Source of the DNA: Microbulbifer guangxiensis
Lineage (GTDB): Bacteria; Pseudomonadota; Gammaproteobacteria; Pseudomonadales; Cellvibrionaceae
Length of the DNA stretch: 64,000 bases
Assembly (NCBI RefSeq): GCF_021729075.1
Contig: NZ_JAJSAQ010000001.1
Span: forward strand, 567,997-631,996
Direction: 5' to 3'
Shown here: in pieces, positions 50,542-60,279 of the stretch
How the letters are laid out: each line of letters starts with the position of its first letter
How positions within the stretch are numbered: the first letter of the stretch is position 1
Program-made: the position numbers and the translations under genes
The notes under the pieces: generated by a model
Told to the model about the DNA's origin: nothing
The model's database searches: none
Seen by the model: the letters and a program-made list of their open reading frames with translations, nothing else

Positions 50542-52554
50542 CTATTGGGGGCCCTCTTTCAGGCGGGTGATCTCGTCACGGAGCTTGGCTGCCTCCTCGA
50601 ATTCCAGGTTCCTGGCGTGGTTGTACATCTGCTCTTCCAGCGCCTCGACTTTCGCCCAGCGCTCCTTGTCCGACAGCGGCTCGGGCTGGACCTTGTATGC
50701 CCCCTGCCCTTCTGCCACCCTGCGACGCCCCCTGGCCGGCACCCCGGGGGCGATCGCCCCCTCCATGATATCCGCCACACTCTTGCGGATACCCTTTGGC
50801 GTGATGCCATGCTCCTTGTTGTGGGCAATCTGCTTGTCGCGACGACGCTGGGTTTCGTCCAGGGCCCGGCGCATGGAATCGGTGACCTTGTCAGCGTATA
50901 GAATTGCCCGCCCTTCCAGATTTCGAGCGGCCCGGCCAATGGTCTGGATCAGGGAGCGATCGGAACGCAGGAAGCCCTCTTTGTCCGCATCAAAGATGGC
51001 CACCAGCGCCACTTCCGGCATATCCAGGCCCTCCCGCAGGAGATTGATGCCCACCAGTACGTCGAACTCACCAATGCGCAGGTCGCGGATGATTTCCACC
51101 CGCTCGACGGTATCGATGTCGGAGTGCAGGTAGCGGACCCGCACCCCATTTTCGCTCAGGTATTCGGTGAGATCCTCGGCCATCCGCTTGGTCAGCACCG
51201 TGATCAACACCCGCTGCTCCGCCTCGACACAGCGATGGATCTCCGACAGGCAATCATCCACCTGGGTGGAGGCAGGGCGCACCTCCACCACCGGATCCAC
51301 CAGCCCCGTGGGCCGGACCACCTGTTCGACCACCGCACCGGCATGCTCAGCTTCGTAAGCACCCGGCGTGGCAGAGACGAAAATGGTCTGCGGGGCCAGA
51401 TTCTCCCACTCCTCGAACTTCAGCGGCCGGTTATCCAGCGCCGACGGCAGACGGAACCCGTATTCCACCAGGGTCTCCTTGCGGGAGCGGTCACCGCGGT
51501 ACATGCCACCAATCTGCGGCACCGTGACATGGCTCTCGTCGATGAACAGCAGGGCGTCGTGAGGGAAGTAGTCGAACAGCGTGGGCGGTGGCTGCCCGGG
51601 GCCGCGCCCGGAAAGATAGCGGGAGTAATTTTCCACACCGTTGCAGTAGCCCAGCTCCTGCATCATCTCCAGGTCGTACTTGGTGCGCTGTTCCAGGCGC
51701 TGGGCCTCGACCAGCTTGTCGTTGTCACGCAACTGCTTGAGCCGCTCGCGGAGCTCCTCTTTGATCTGCTCGATGGCGCTCACCACGGTCTCCCGGGGGG
51801 TCACATAGTGAGACTTGGGGAAGATGGTGATACGGGGCACTTTTCTGAGTACCTCGCCGGTCAGCGGATCGAACAGCGTCAGTTCTTCGATCTCTTCATC
51901 GAAGAGCGATACACGCACCGCCTCCAGGTCCGAATCGGCAGGATAGATATCGATCACATCGCCGCGGACCCGATAGGTCGCCCGGCGGAAATCCATATCG
52001 TTGCGGGTGTACTGCAGCTCAGCCAGCCGGCGCAGGATGGTGCGCTGGTCCACCAGATCACCGCGATCCAGGTGCAAGACCATTTTCAGGTACTTGTCGG
52101 GATCACCCAGACCGTAGATAGCCGAGACCGTCGCCACCACGATCACGTCGCGCCGCTCGATCAGTGCCTTGGTGGCCGAAAGGCGCATCTGCTCGATGTG
52201 CTCGTTTACCGAGGCGTCCTTCTCGATAAAGGTATCCGACGAGGGGACGTAGGCTTCCGGCTGGTAGTAGTCGTAATAGGAAACGAAGTACTCGACCGCA
52301 TTCTTGGGAAAGAACTCCTTGAATTCGCCATAAAGCTGGGCGGCCAGAGTCTTGTTATGGGCCATCACGATAGCCGGGCGCTGCAGGCGCTCGACGATGT
52401 TGGCCATGGTGAAAGTCTTGCCCGACCCGGTCACACCGAGCAATGTCTGGTGGCTGAGCCCATCATCGACCCCCTCCACCAGCGCCTCGATCGCGGACGG
52501 CTGGTCACCCGCCGGCTTGTACTTGCTGGCCACCTTGAACGGGCGCGACTCCAT
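50542..52554 (-). CDS. uvrB: Excinuclease ABC subunit B
   Basis: A 670-residue UvrB helicase of nucleotide excision repair, which loads damaged DNA with UvrA and recruits UvrC. Helicase motifs are clear: Walker [14 protein letters not shown] near residue 38, the beta-hairpin segment [23 protein letters not shown] near 90, DEAD-type [13 protein letters not shown] near 335, and [30 protein letters not shown] and [20 protein letters not shown] in the C-terminal half. The UVR motif for UvrC ([24 protein letters not shown]) ends the protein. Length matches E. coli (673). Confidence 0.97.
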   Translation of the reverse strand: MESRPFKVASKYKPAGDQPSAIEALVEGVDDGLSHQTLLGVTGSGKTFTMANIVERLQRPAIVMAHNKTLAAQLYGEFKEFFPKNAVEYFVSYYDYYQPEAYVPSSDTFIEKDASVNEHIEQMRLSATKALIERRDVIVVATVSAIYGLGDPDKYLKMVLHLDRGDLVDQRTILRRLAELQYTRNDMDFRRATYRVRGDVIDIYPADSDLEAVRVSLFDEEIEELTLFDPLTGEVLRKVPRITIFPKSHYVTPRETVVSAIEQIKEELRERLKQLRDNDKLVEAQRLEQRTKYDLEMMQELGYCNGVENYSRYLSGRGPGQPPPTLFDYFPHDALLFIDESHVTVPQIGGMYRGDRSRKETLVEYGFRLPSALDNRPLKFEEWENLAPQTIFVSATPGAYEAEHAGAVVEQVVRPTGLVDPVVEVRPASTQVDDCLSEIHRCVEAEQRVLITVLTKRMAEDLTEYLSENGVRVRYLHSDIDTVERVEIIRDLRIGEFDVLVGINLLREGLDMPEVALVAIFDADKEGFLRSDRSLIQTIGRAARNLEGRAILYADKVTDSMRRALDETQRRRDKQIAHNKEHGITPKGIRKSVADIMEGAIAPGVPARGRRRVAEGQGAYKVQPEPLSDKERWAKVEALEEQMYNHARNLEFEEAAKLRDEITRLKEGPQ

Positions 52555-52733
52555 ACACTTTCACCCTTGTAGTCCCGAGAGCAATCGGGGATTGTAGGCC
52601 CTGCCCACCGCAGTCACAAACCGTCGCCCCGTTGGCGAGGAAAAAGTCAGCGTTGATTTTGACGCCTTTTTGGCCAGGTCGCTCAAAAAAAGTAAAGCCT
52701 GACAAATCAATAAGTTAAAGTGCAAAAAAGGGG

Positions 52734-52760
52734 TTGACGCCCCCAGGGGCCGCCTATAAT
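52734..52760 (+). promoter_or_regulatory. Promoter of tRNA-Asn
   Basis: TTGACG at 52734-52739 and TATAAT at 52755-52760 with a short 15-bp spacer, followed by a G+C-rich segment (acgcgcc) before the likely start site. The G+C-rich discriminator is typical of stringently controlled stable-RNA promoters. Confidence 0.75.
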
Positions 52761-52796
52761 ATACGCGCCATCTGAACGGCACAGCCGATTAGAAAT

Positions 52797-52872
52797 TCCG
52801 CCTTAGCTCAGTTGGTAGAGCAAATGACTGTTAATCATTGGGTCGCTGGTTCGAGCCCAGCAGGCGGAGCCA
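52797..52872 (+). tRNA. tRNA-Asn(GUU)
   Basis: 76 nt with encoded CCA, U1-A72 and G73. Acceptor UCCGCCU/AGGCGGA, D-stem GCUC/GAGC, anticodon loop CUGUUAA and T-arm CUGG/CCAG are all regular. It lies beside uvrB and wbpM, as in Pseudomonas aeruginosa. Confidence 0.96.
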
Positions 52873-52880
52873 AACACAAA

Positions 52881-52908
52881 GCCCCTGGTGCGAGCCAGGG
52901 GCTTTTTT
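52881..52908 (+). terminator. Terminator of tRNA-Asn
   Basis: GCCCCTGG/CCAGGGGC stem with a 6-base loop and six T residues directly behind the tRNA. Confidence 0.9.
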
Positions 52909-53072
52909 GTTTTTGGTGCCCGCAGAAAATGAAGTTCAGCTCCATCCCGCCCGCTCCGCCAGCAAAGCTCCCACACGCCTGAAGCCCGACTAGCCGCCCA
53001 AAGGAAAAAGGCCCGCGTCATCGTTGGCGAGCCTTTCTGGAAAGAAGTGCGAGGGCGAATGAAAGGGAGATA

Positions 53073-55028
53073 TTAGCCCACCTCAGTTTCCCGGGGCAGC
53101 GGCAGTCGCTCCACCTGTGCGGTGCGGGGCAGGTCCGGCGCCTGTTGCTGCTGTGCCCAGACCGCATCTACCAGCGGCTGCTTGGGCGAATAGTCCTGTA
53201 CTGCCTCCCGCAAAACCCTGTGCACATCCTCGCAGTCGTGCCTGATACAGGCATCGCGCAACTCTCCAATCAGTGCCTGCAGCCTGTCACTACTCAGGCG
53301 CTCTTCTTCGGCCCGCAAAATCATCGGATGATCGGTACCGGTCACATTGTCACCAAGCAACAGCTCCTCAAAGAGCTTCTCGCCCTGCCGCAGCCCGGTC
53401 ACCTGAATCTCAATGTCACCATCGGGGTTTTCTTCATCCCGAACAGTGTGCCCCATAATCTGAATCAGCCGACGGGCCAGGTCGTAGATACGCACCGGCT
53501 CACCCATGTCCAGCACGAAGACCTCTCCGTTGCGCCCCATGCTCCCGGCCTGCAGCACCAGCTGTGCCGCCTCGGGGATGGTCATAAAGTATCGGGTGAC
53601 CTTCGGATGTGTCACCGTAACCGGTCCGCCGGCATTGATCTGGTCAGTGAACAGCGGAATCACCGATCCGGACGACCCCAGAACATTACCAAAGCGCACC
53701 ATGCATACCCGGGTGCGGCCGAAGCGGCGACCAAAGTCCTGGCAGATCAGCTCGGCAAACCGCTTGGTGGCCCCCATCACATTGGTGGGCCTGACTGCCT
53801 TATCCGTGGAGATGAGCACGAACTGATCGACACCCTGGGCCTCGGCGGCTTCGAGCACTGACAGCGTGCCGAGAACATTGTTGTCTGCCCCCAGCACCAC
53901 ATTCTGCTCCACCAGGGGCACATGCTTGTAGGCAGCGGCATGATAAATGGTCTCGACAGCGAAACTCTCAATGATCTCTGCCATACGCCCGCGATCGCGG
54001 ACATCCCCCAGCAGTGAGGTCACTGGGATTTGCAGCCCCTCATCCTGCTGGATCTGGTGGAGTTCTCGCTCGATCTGGTAAATCGCATATTCGGACGACT
54101 CCACCAGGACCAGCTGGGCGGGCGCCCAGTGGATAATCTGGCGGCACAGCTCTGAACCAATAGAACCACCGGCCCCGGTAACCAGCACACTCCTGCCACT
54201 GATAGAGGAAGCAATGAGCCACTTCTCCGGCTCGACCGGCGCACGGCCAAGGACGTTTTCATAGATCTGCGACACGTCCGCGGAACCACGCCCTGCCCCG
54301 TCCACCAGCTCCTCGAGCCCGGGAATCACCTTGACCACCAGCCCACGATCGCGGAGTCCCCGGGTGATCTCACGGCGACGCCGCTTGGGCACGCCCGGCA
54401 TGGCCAGAAGGACTTCGGAGATATCCCGCTCTGCCACCACATCGTGGATTTCAGCGGGGTTATAAACCAGGACGCCATCGATCAGGGTGTTCTGCTTGGA
54501 CGCGTTGTCATCGAAGAAAGCCACGGGCTTATACAGTTCGCCGTGCACCAGCGCTTTGTACAACTGGAGGCCCGCGGTGCCGGCGCCGTAGATAGCGACA
54601 CGGGTCTTGTGAATCTCCAGCGCCATCTGGTAGTAGAGGCGCACGAGCCAGCGGGAACCGCCGACAGCGATCAGGGCGAAACACCAGTAGATCACCGGCA
54701 CAGACCTGGGCACACCGGCATAGGTGAGATAGGAGGCGACTGCCAGAACGACCGCAGAGGCTGTCACGCCCTGGAGCACGGCCATCAGAGCCTGCTGACC
54801 CATGTATCGGATCACCGTGCGGTAGAGACCAAGCCTGAGAAAAATGAAGCTGGTTGATACCAGCGTGAAGCCGAGACAGAGGAGCGTCTGACGCTCCAAC
54901 AACTGGGAAAACCCGTTCCAGCGGATCACCATGGCGGCTGAGAAGGCCACCGTCAGCATCAACAGGTCATAACCCACCATAAGAGCGGGCTTGAAGTTGC
55001 TCTTTACAACACGCACTAGTCGTTTCAA
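53073..55028 (-). CDS. WbpM-like membrane nucleotide-sugar 4,6-dehydratase
   Basis: A 651-residue inner-membrane protein. The first 130 residues carry four or so membrane helices. A first nucleotide-binding fold (VAIYGAGTAGLQLYKAL near 145) precedes the catalytic short-chain dehydrogenase domain with GRSVLVTGAGGSIGSELCRQI near 290 (NAD binding), AAAYKHVPLVE near 370, and STDKAVRPTNVMGATKR near 412, where the Lys replaces the usual Tyr-x-x-x-Lys pattern as in WbpM/FlaA1 relatives. These enzymes convert UDP-GlcNAc to a 4-keto-6-deoxy sugar for O-antigen or glycan synthesis. The last gene of a three-gene glycan cluster. Confidence 0.88.
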   Translation of the reverse strand: MKRLVRVVKSNFKPALMVGYDLLMLTVAFSAAMVIRWNGFSQLLERQTLLCLGFTLVSTSFIFLRLGLYRTVIRYMGQQALMAVLQGVTASAVVLAVASYLTYAGVPRSVPVIYWCFALIAVGGSRWLVRLYYQMALEIHKTRVAIYGAGTAGLQLYKALVHGELYKPVAFFDDNASKQNTLIDGVLVYNPAEIHDVVAERDISEVLLAMPGVPKRRRREITRGLRDRGLVVKVIPGLEELVDGAGRGSADVSQIYENVLGRAPVEPEKWLIASSISGRSVLVTGAGGSIGSELCRQIIHWAPAQLVLVESSEYAIYQIERELHQIQQDEGLQIPVTSLLGDVRDRGRMAEIIESFAVETIYHAAAYKHVPLVEQNVVLGADNNVLGTLSVLEAAEAQGVDQFVLISTDKAVRPTNVMGATKRFAELICQDFGRRFGRTRVCMVRFGNVLGSSGSVIPLFTDQINAGGPVTVTHPKVTRYFMTIPEAAQLVLQAGSMGRNGEVFVLDMGEPVRIYDLARRLIQIMGHTVRDEENPDGDIEIQVTGLRQGEKLFEELLLGDNVTGTDHPMILRAEEERLSSDRLQALIGELRDACIRHDCEDVHRVLREAVQDYSPKQPLVDAVWAQQQQAPDLPRTAQVERLPLPRETEVG

Positions 55029-55102
55029 TACATTCCCCTGTCAGCTTCCCTTCACTGGCCCCAGAACAGCGCCACCAGGTCCAAACAAAACCTAAAACCT
55101 GC

Positions 55103-56005
55103 TCAGGCCAGACCCGCCCTTACCAGTACCAGCCCCGATACCGACGCCAGCAACATCAGGGCGATTTCCATCAACAGCGCGCGACGCACACCGGCGCGCA
55201 GGGCCAATCTCTGGTACCAGTGCTCGCGGTGGGCCTCCCACCAACGCGCCCCTGTGAGGACCCGCTTCAACAGGGTGAAGCTCGCATCCAGCCAGAAAGG
55301 CGCAAAAACCACAAGTGGCAGCAGCCACGTGAATGCCCCCTCATGCCATCCAAACAGGCTGACGGCCACCGCTGCCAGCCCCAGCATTGTCGACCCCACA
55401 TCCCCCAGAAAAATCCGCGCGGGCGGCCAATTGTAGCGCAGGAATACCAGGGAACAGACCACCAGCACCCCGCAAATTGCCGCCAATTCGCCGAATTCGC
55501 GCCAGGCACTCACCGAACCGAGCGCCGCAAAGCCAAACACGGTCATGCTACCGGCAAACCCGTCCATGCCATCCATGAAGTTATACAGGTTGATTACCCA
55601 GACACCGCCGAACAACAGAACCGGATACCACCACCAGGACAGGGACCCGGGCAGCGCCAAAAGCAGAAGCGAAACCGCCACCACGTGCACGGCGAATCGA
55701 AGACGGGCGGAAAGGTTCTGCAAATCATCCAGTGCTGAAATCACGATCAGCAGCAGAAATGCCCCCGCGACCAACGGCTCAATGGTCAACGGGCTCACCG
55801 CCAGGGCCACGGTGATCCCCGCCACCAGCGCCCATCCTCCAGTACGCGGTACCGGTACAGTATGCAGGGAGCGGTGATTGGGCACATCCAGAGCAAACTC
55901 GAATAGTCGGGACAGCAACAGCCATATCACAGCCAGGCTTACTGATGCCGCCATCAACAATGCCGGGCCCCATTGAGCCAACTCAGAAATCACGTTAACA
56001 GTCAC
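55103..56005 (-). CDS. WbpL/WecA-like undecaprenyl-phosphate sugar-1-phosphate transferase (glycosyltransferase family 4)
   Basis: A 300-residue polytopic membrane protein with about nine or ten hydrophobic helices. Family motifs are DVPNHRSLHTVPVPRTGG near residue 40, SALDDLQNLSARLRF near 90, NLYNFMDGMDGFAG near 138 with the catalytic Asp, IFLGDVGSTMLG near 198 and WEAHREHWYQRL near 253. It starts lipid-linked glycan synthesis by moving a sugar-1-phosphate from a UDP-sugar to undecaprenyl phosphate. The ATG overlaps the stop of the upstream epimerase gene by 4 bp. Confidence 0.88.
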   Translation of the reverse strand: MTVNVISELAQWGPALLMAASVSLAVIWLLLSRLFEFALDVPNHRSLHTVPVPRTGGWALVAGITVALAVSPLTIEPLVAGAFLLLIVISALDDLQNLSARLRFAVHVVAVSLLLLALPGSLSWWWYPVLLFGGVWVINLYNFMDGMDGFAGSMTVFGFAALGSVSAWREFGELAAICGVLVVCSLVFLRYNWPPARIFLGDVGSTMLGLAAVAVSLFGWHEGAFTWLLPLVVFAPFWLDASFTLLKRVLTGARWWEAHREHWYQRLALRAGVRRALLMEIALMLLASVSGLVLVRAGLA

Positions 56006-56931
56006 ACCTGACCCCGCAAATAATCGCTATATCGCTCACGGGGCCGCCAGCCCAGCACCGCCCGCAGACGCGCGGCACTATAGAGCTCGCATCGTTCCGC
56101 CTCAAGCAGGCGGCGAACTGCTGCAACACCGGACAACAGACGCAGCGGTCCCAGCATCAGATTGGCCAGGCGACGGCTGCTGCGCACCCTGCGACCACTA
56201 ATCTCAGAAGCAATCGCAGCCAGGTCATAAAAACGCGGTTCAGCAGCAATAAAGACTTGACGGTCACACAGGGATTGTCCACCCAACTGCTGAATGGCCG
56301 CGGTCAGGTCGCCGATATGGACCATGGAGCGTCTGCCACTGGCGGGCAACAGGGCAAAGCCCGATCCCAGCAGGCGGAAAATAGACTGCAGCTTCGCTGT
56401 GCCACCCGCGCCCTGGCTCCCGTGTGCGGGCATCCCGTAGACCACCGCAGGCCTGAGCACATTTACCCGGCAGTTGCCCCGGGTGGCAAGCAGCCGCTGC
56501 TCGGCGAGCCATTTGCTGTGTCCATAATGGTCTGTGGCCGGCTGTCCTGTACTCTCACAAGCCAGAACACCAGGTGGAGGCGTCATCGCCTTGACGCTGG
56601 AGAGGTAAGTAAAGGAATGGGCACCGGCCTCCTCCGCGGCACGAAGCACCGCCAGGGGACTTTCACAGTTAAGCTTTCGAGCCAGCTCGGGCTGGCGCTC
56701 ACAGGCTTTTCTGCATGCCAGCCCCGCTGCGTAGACCACGCAATCGCCGGGGCGGAACAGGTCTTCAAAATCATCAGCCTCGACCAGGTCGATTGAGCGG
56801 TGCTCACACTCACCAGGGCCCTTGCCGGCACGGGAAACCGAAACCACCGTCAGGCCTTGAGCGACAAGCTGCTGGCACAGGGCGGCGCCAATGTACCCGG
56901 TACCACCAAAAACAACCCATCGCGCCATCAA
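56002..56931 (-). CDS. NAD-dependent epimerase/dehydratase of the glycan cluster
   Basis: A 309-residue short-chain dehydrogenase/reductase of the extended type. VVFGGTGYIGAALCQQL at the N-terminus is the NAD(P)-binding motif, VVYAAGLACRKA and FTYLSSVKAMTPP follow, and the catalytic YGHSKWLAEQ (Tyr-x-x-x-Lys) lies near residue 136. Typical products are epimerised or 4-keto-reduced UDP-sugars such as UDP-QuiNAc or UDP-FucNAc, to be used by the WbpL-like transferase it overlaps. The exact reaction cannot be read from sequence. Confidence 0.82.
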   Translation of the reverse strand: MMARWVVFGGTGYIGAALCQQLVAQGLTVVSVSRAGKGPGECEHRSIDLVEADDFEDLFRPGDCVVYAAGLACRKACERQPELARKLNCESPLAVLRAAEEAGAHSFTYLSSVKAMTPPPGVLACESTGQPATDHYGHSKWLAEQRLLATRGNCRVNVLRPAVVYGMPAHGSQGAGGTAKLQSIFRLLGSGFALLPASGRRSMVHIGDLTAAIQQLGGQSLCDRQVFIAAEPRFYDLAAIASEISGRRVRSSRRLANLMLGPLRLLSGVAAVRRLLEAERCELYSAARLRAVLGWRPRERYSDYLRGQV

Positions 56932-57013
56932 TCTGTTACACCATTTGGTAAATTAAATACGGACACTAGCCGACCCCAAACAGGGAAACCGTCGACTGTG
57001 TCCGCTTTGCAAA

Positions 57014-57322
57014 CTAGAGCTGAATTCGGGCGCGATTCTTATCCAGAGTCGCGACACCGATGCCCTTTACCTCCAGTAACTGCTCCACGGAAGTGAAGGG
57101 CCCATGCTCCTCGCGATACTCCACGATACCCTGGGCGCGACTCTCGCCGACTCCATCGAGTTTTTCCGCCAGTTCCTCGGCAGAGGCGCTATTCACGTTG
57201 ACGGTGATCGCCGCCATCAGCGTCTCTTGCGACCCGGTATCCTCGGCCAGGGCGGCCGCACCGGAGAGAACAAACAGAAGTGAAGCGAGAATTGCGATCA
57301 GGTGTGTACGAAAGGCTTTCAT
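57014..57322 (-). CDS. ComEA-type helix-hairpin-helix DNA-binding protein
   Basis: A 102-residue exported protein. After a signal peptide (LIAILASLLFVLSGAAALAE), the segment VNVNSASAEELAEKLDGVGESRAQGIVEYREEHGPFTSVEQLLEVKGIGVATLDKNRARI forms two helix-hairpin-helix motifs of ComEA type, which bind DNA without sequence preference in the periplasm during natural transformation. P. aeruginosa has the same small gene next to wbpM. No other competence genes are in the window. Confidence 0.88.
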   Translation of the reverse strand: MKAFRTHLIAILASLLFVLSGAAALAEDTGSQETLMAAITVNVNSASAEELAEKLDGVGESRAQGIVEYREEHGPFTSVEQLLEVKGIGVATLDKNRARIQL

Positions 57323-57455
57323 GAGCTTTTCCCCTTGACGTTATGGTTTTTGTGACGCCGGGACTGCTTTTACCTCCCCAAGCGCGGCCACTTTACCAGC
57401 TTGTGCAGGGCCTGGGGGCGGCATCTCATTACATGCCATTACACCTGGATGGAGG

Positions 57456-58163
57456 TCAGGGTTCCAGTTCGGCCAGAATTCCCTTCAGAGCTTCTACTGG
57501 CTCCGGTGCACCGGTAACCGGGCGGCCGATCACCAGGTAACTGGACCCCAGTTCCATAGCCCGCGCCGGGGTTACGATCCGGCGCTGATCATCTGCAGCC
57601 GCCCCTGCCGGGCGGATGCCGGGGGTGACCAATGCGAAGTCCTCTCCGCACTCCCGACGTAACGCCGAGGCTTCCTGCGCGGAGCACACGACACCGTCCA
57701 GGCCACTATCCCTGGCCAATGTCGCCAGGGCCAAAACCTGCTCCTGCAGCGGACGCTGGACACCCACTTCCGGCAGCTCTTCCGGGGCCGTGCTGGTCAG
57801 CACCGTGACGCCGATCAACAACGGCCGTTGATCACCATAGGATTCGAGCGCTTCTGCGGCAGCTCTCATCATGCGGGAGCCTCCACTCGCATGGACATTC
57901 ACCATCCACACGCCCAGCTCGGCCGCCGCGCGTACAGCGGCGGCAACAGTATTCGGGATATCGTGAAACTTGAGGTCCAGGAAGACTTCAAACCCCCTCT
58001 TCACCAGCTCGCGCACCACGTCGGGACCTGCAATGGTGAACAGTTCTTTGCCCACCTTCACGCGACAAAGTGCAGGATCCAGCTGATCCGCCATCGCCAG
58101 CGCAGCACTCGCATTGTCATAATCGAGCGCGACGATGACCGGGGAAGAAACTCGGGATTGCAA
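57456..58163 (-). CDS. pyrF: Orotidine 5'-phosphate decarboxylase
   Basis: A 235-residue TIM-barrel enzyme that decarboxylates OMP to UMP, the last step of pyrimidine synthesis. The catalytic Lys and Asp residues lie in [13 protein letters not shown] near residue 60, VKVGKELF near 35 and [10 protein letters not shown] near 185. A TTG start at 58161-58163 with AGAGG six bases upstream gives the normal length and begins [15 protein letters not shown]. Upstream in-frame starts would add residues not seen in homologues. It follows lapB, as in many gammaproteobacteria. Confidence 0.93.
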   Translation of the reverse strand: MQSRVSSPVIVALDYDNASAALAMADQLDPALCRVKVGKELFTIAGPDVVRELVKRGFEVFLDLKFHDIPNTVAAAVRAAAELGVWMVNVHASGGSRMMRAAAEALESYGDQRPLLIGVTVLTSTAPEELPEVGVQRPLQEQVLALATLARDSGLDGVVCSAQEASALRRECGEDFALVTPGIRPAGAAADDQRRIVTPARAMELGSSYLVIGRPVTGAPEPVEALKGILAELEP

Positions 58164-58237
58164 AGGATTACCTCTCTGCGGTGCCAATCGCACCTTCAGT
58201 TTGATCTCAGCCAGCCGGGCCGCGGGCCCGCCCGACA

Positions 58238-59431
58238 CTACTCGCCCTCGACCCCCTTGACGGAGCGGACGGTATCCCAGTGCTTGCAGCTGGGGCAGAG
58301 CCAGTGCAGCTGATTGCCGGAGAAGCCACAATTGCCGCAACGGTAATGGGGGCGACTGGCGATCAGCTGATCCACCAGGGTCTTGAGCAGGGACAGGTTC
58401 TCCCGCGCCCTGCCCTGGGTGCTGTCGATATGCAGGTCGAGGAAATGTCCCAGCCCGCGCAGTGAGGGGCGCAGGGCCAGCTGCTTGCCCATGAATGCGG
58501 CAGCTTCGGCCTCACTGCGCTGCTGCTGGATCCGCTCTGTCAGGGCTATCAGAACACTGTTCGATGGGTGCTCTCGCAGCAGCGATTCGAGGTAGCTGTC
58601 GAGCCCGGTTCCGTCTCCCACGGCTTCATAGCAGGTGATCAGCAGGTCCAGGATTTCGGGAATGTAATCCGGATTCTGCCTAGGAATGCGTTGCAGGACT
58701 TTGATTGCTTCCTGCGGACGCCCCAACTGGTACTCCAACCGGCCCCACAACAGGTTTGCACGCACGGAATTGCGGTCGTACCCCAATGCCGAGTCGATGT
58801 GCTTGCGCGCACTCAGGTAGTCCTTTGCAGCAATTGCCTCCTCCGCCAGTTCACAGCAAAAGTGGGCCTGCACCGGCGCCCACTCGGAGGACAGCCGCTT
58901 GAAGCGACGACCATGCAACAGGTTCACGGCGTGGATGGCCTTGGCCCACTCCCGCTCGTCCCGGTATACCTCCACCAGATGCTCGAGGCTGGTATTGCGC
59001 AATTCGGAGGATGTCTCTACCAGTTCCTGCAGCAGGCGCTCGGCCCGGTCCAGCCAGCCAGCGGCGATATAGTCACGCGCCAGCTCCAGCTGCGCCTTCT
59101 GCTGATTGGCCCGCGCCAGACTGGGTCGGGCCAGCAGGTTCTGGTGGACACGGATTGCTTGGTCGTGTTCACCGCGCTTGCGCAACAAATTACCCAGCGC
59201 CAGGTGGGTGTCGAAAGTGGCGCTGCTGACTTCAAGCGAATCGATAAACTTGTCGATGGCATCGCCATGGTTTTCATTGAGCAGGTAGTTGAGCCCCTGG
59301 GCATAGGAACGCGCCAGGGACTGCTGCTGTTCACTGCAGTCCGGCTTCTTTTTTTTGACACTCCTGCGCCCCAGCAGCCAACCGATGGCGATGGCAGCGA
59401 GCAGGAAGAAGAAGAACGTCAGATCGGCCAA
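58238..59431 (-). CDS. lapB: Lipopolysaccharide assembly protein LapB
   Basis: A 397-residue protein (E. coli LapB has 389). [22 protein letters not shown] is the single N-terminal membrane anchor, TPR repeats fill the middle (for example [50 protein letters not shown]), and a rubredoxin-like zinc site [24 protein letters not shown] ends it. LapB regulates LpxC breakdown and LPS assembly at the inner membrane. The start is a TTG with GGAG six bases upstream, one base after the lapA stop codon, so both are translated together. Confidence 0.92.
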   Translation of the reverse strand: MADLTFFFFLLAAIAIGWLLGRRSVKKKKPDCSEQQQSLARSYAQGLNYLLNENHGDAIDKFIDSLEVSSATFDTHLALGNLLRKRGEHDQAIRVHQNLLARPSLARANQQKAQLELARDYIAAGWLDRAERLLQELVETSSELRNTSLEHLVEVYRDEREWAKAIHAVNLLHGRRFKRLSSEWAPVQAHFCCELAEEAIAAKDYLSARKHIDSALGYDRNSVRANLLWGRLEYQLGRPQEAIKVLQRIPRQNPDYIPEILDLLITCYEAVGDGTGLDSYLESLLREHPSNSVLIALTERIQQQRSEAEAAAFMGKQLALRPSLRGLGHFLDLHIDSTQGRARENLSLLKTLVDQLIASRPHYRCGNCGFSGNQLHWLCPSCKHWDTVRSVKGVEGE

Positions 59432-59432
59432 G

Positions 59433-59741
59433 TTAGTCTCCGGAGACCTTGCGACGCACCGTATAAAGCTCCTGCTCCGTGCGATGCAACTGGCGCTCCA
59501 GGCCCCGGGCGCGCCGGCGCTCCGCATAAAAAGGCAGAAGGCTTGCGATAAAGCCGAGCAGGACACCCACAAGCAGCGCTCCGATGAGCCAGAAGCCCAC
59601 ACTGCCTTCAGGCATGGCGTGGCCGATGAAGCTGGGCGTGATCAGCTCCGGGTTGTCCACCGCAAAGTAGACACCGATGGCAATACAGAGAAGGGCCAGC
59701 ACGCCATAAAAGAGACGCAGTAACCAGCGTAAGAAAGACAA
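59433..59741 (-). CDS. lapA: Lipopolysaccharide assembly protein LapA
   Basis: A 102-residue inner-membrane protein with two hydrophobic helices (LLRLFYGVLALLCIAIGVYFAV and VGFWLIGALLVGVLLGFIASLLP) and a basic coiled C-terminus (AERRRARGLERQLHRTEQELYTVRRK), matching LapA (YciS). It forms a complex with LapB. It lies between ihfB and lapB. Confidence 0.9.
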   Translation of the reverse strand: MSFLRWLLRLFYGVLALLCIAIGVYFAVDNPELITPSFIGHAMPEGSVGFWLIGALLVGVLLGFIASLLPFYAERRRARGLERQLHRTEQELYTVRRKVSGD

Positions 59742-59828
59742 GGTCGACCTCCACCTGCAGGAAGGAGTAATTCTCTCAGAACTTTAGCCTGCCCAAAACC
59801 CGCGACAGTGCCGGGTGATCGTGCTGCT

Positions 59829-60137
59829 CTAAACCTCAGTGACAGTCTCTTCTTGCATACTGCGGTTGACCCGGTCGCGCAGCTCCTTACCGGGCTTGAA
59901 ATGCGGTACATACTTGCCTGCCAACTGTACTGCGTCCCCGGTTTTCGGATTGCGCCCGGTGCGCGGCGCGCGGTAGTGCAGGGAAAAACTGCCAAAGCCG
60001 CGAATCTCGATGCGCTCCCCTTGGGCCAGCACATCGGACATGGAATCCAGCATTACCTTGACCGCCAGTTCAACATCCTTAACCGGCAGCTGGTCCAGCC
60101 TCAACGCGATCCTCTCGATCAGTTCCGACTTGGTCAT
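59829..60137 (-). CDS. ihfB: Integration host factor subunit beta
   Basis: A 102-residue HU/IHF protein: [70 protein letters not shown] with the RNPKTG arm tip. Partner of IhfA (43 kb). Its position after rpsA is typical of gammaproteobacteria. Confidence 0.96.
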   Translation of the reverse strand: MTKSELIERIALRLDQLPVKDVELAVKVMLDSMSDVLAQGERIEIRGFGSFSLHYRAPRTGRNPKTGDAVQLAGKYVPHFKPGKELRDRVNRSMQEETVTEV

Positions 60138-60199
60138 GCGCCCCGCAACCTTGTGTAAGTCATTGATTATTCTAGATTAGAGCGGCAATCATCTAATAG

Positions 60200-60231
60200 A
60201 AAGCCGGACTGGGCAACCCCAGTCCGGCTTT
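60200..60231 (-). terminator. Long hairpin between rpsA and ihfB
   Basis: AAAGCCGGACTGGG pairs perfectly with CCCAGTCCGGCTTT around 4 bases. On the minus strand it ends in TTTCTATT, a modest T-run, so termination after rpsA may be partial, or it may stabilise the rpsA message. Confidence 0.7.
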
Positions 60232-60279
60232 AGGATTGCCCAGGACAATCAGTCTAGGGCATTTAACAAGCAAAGACTA

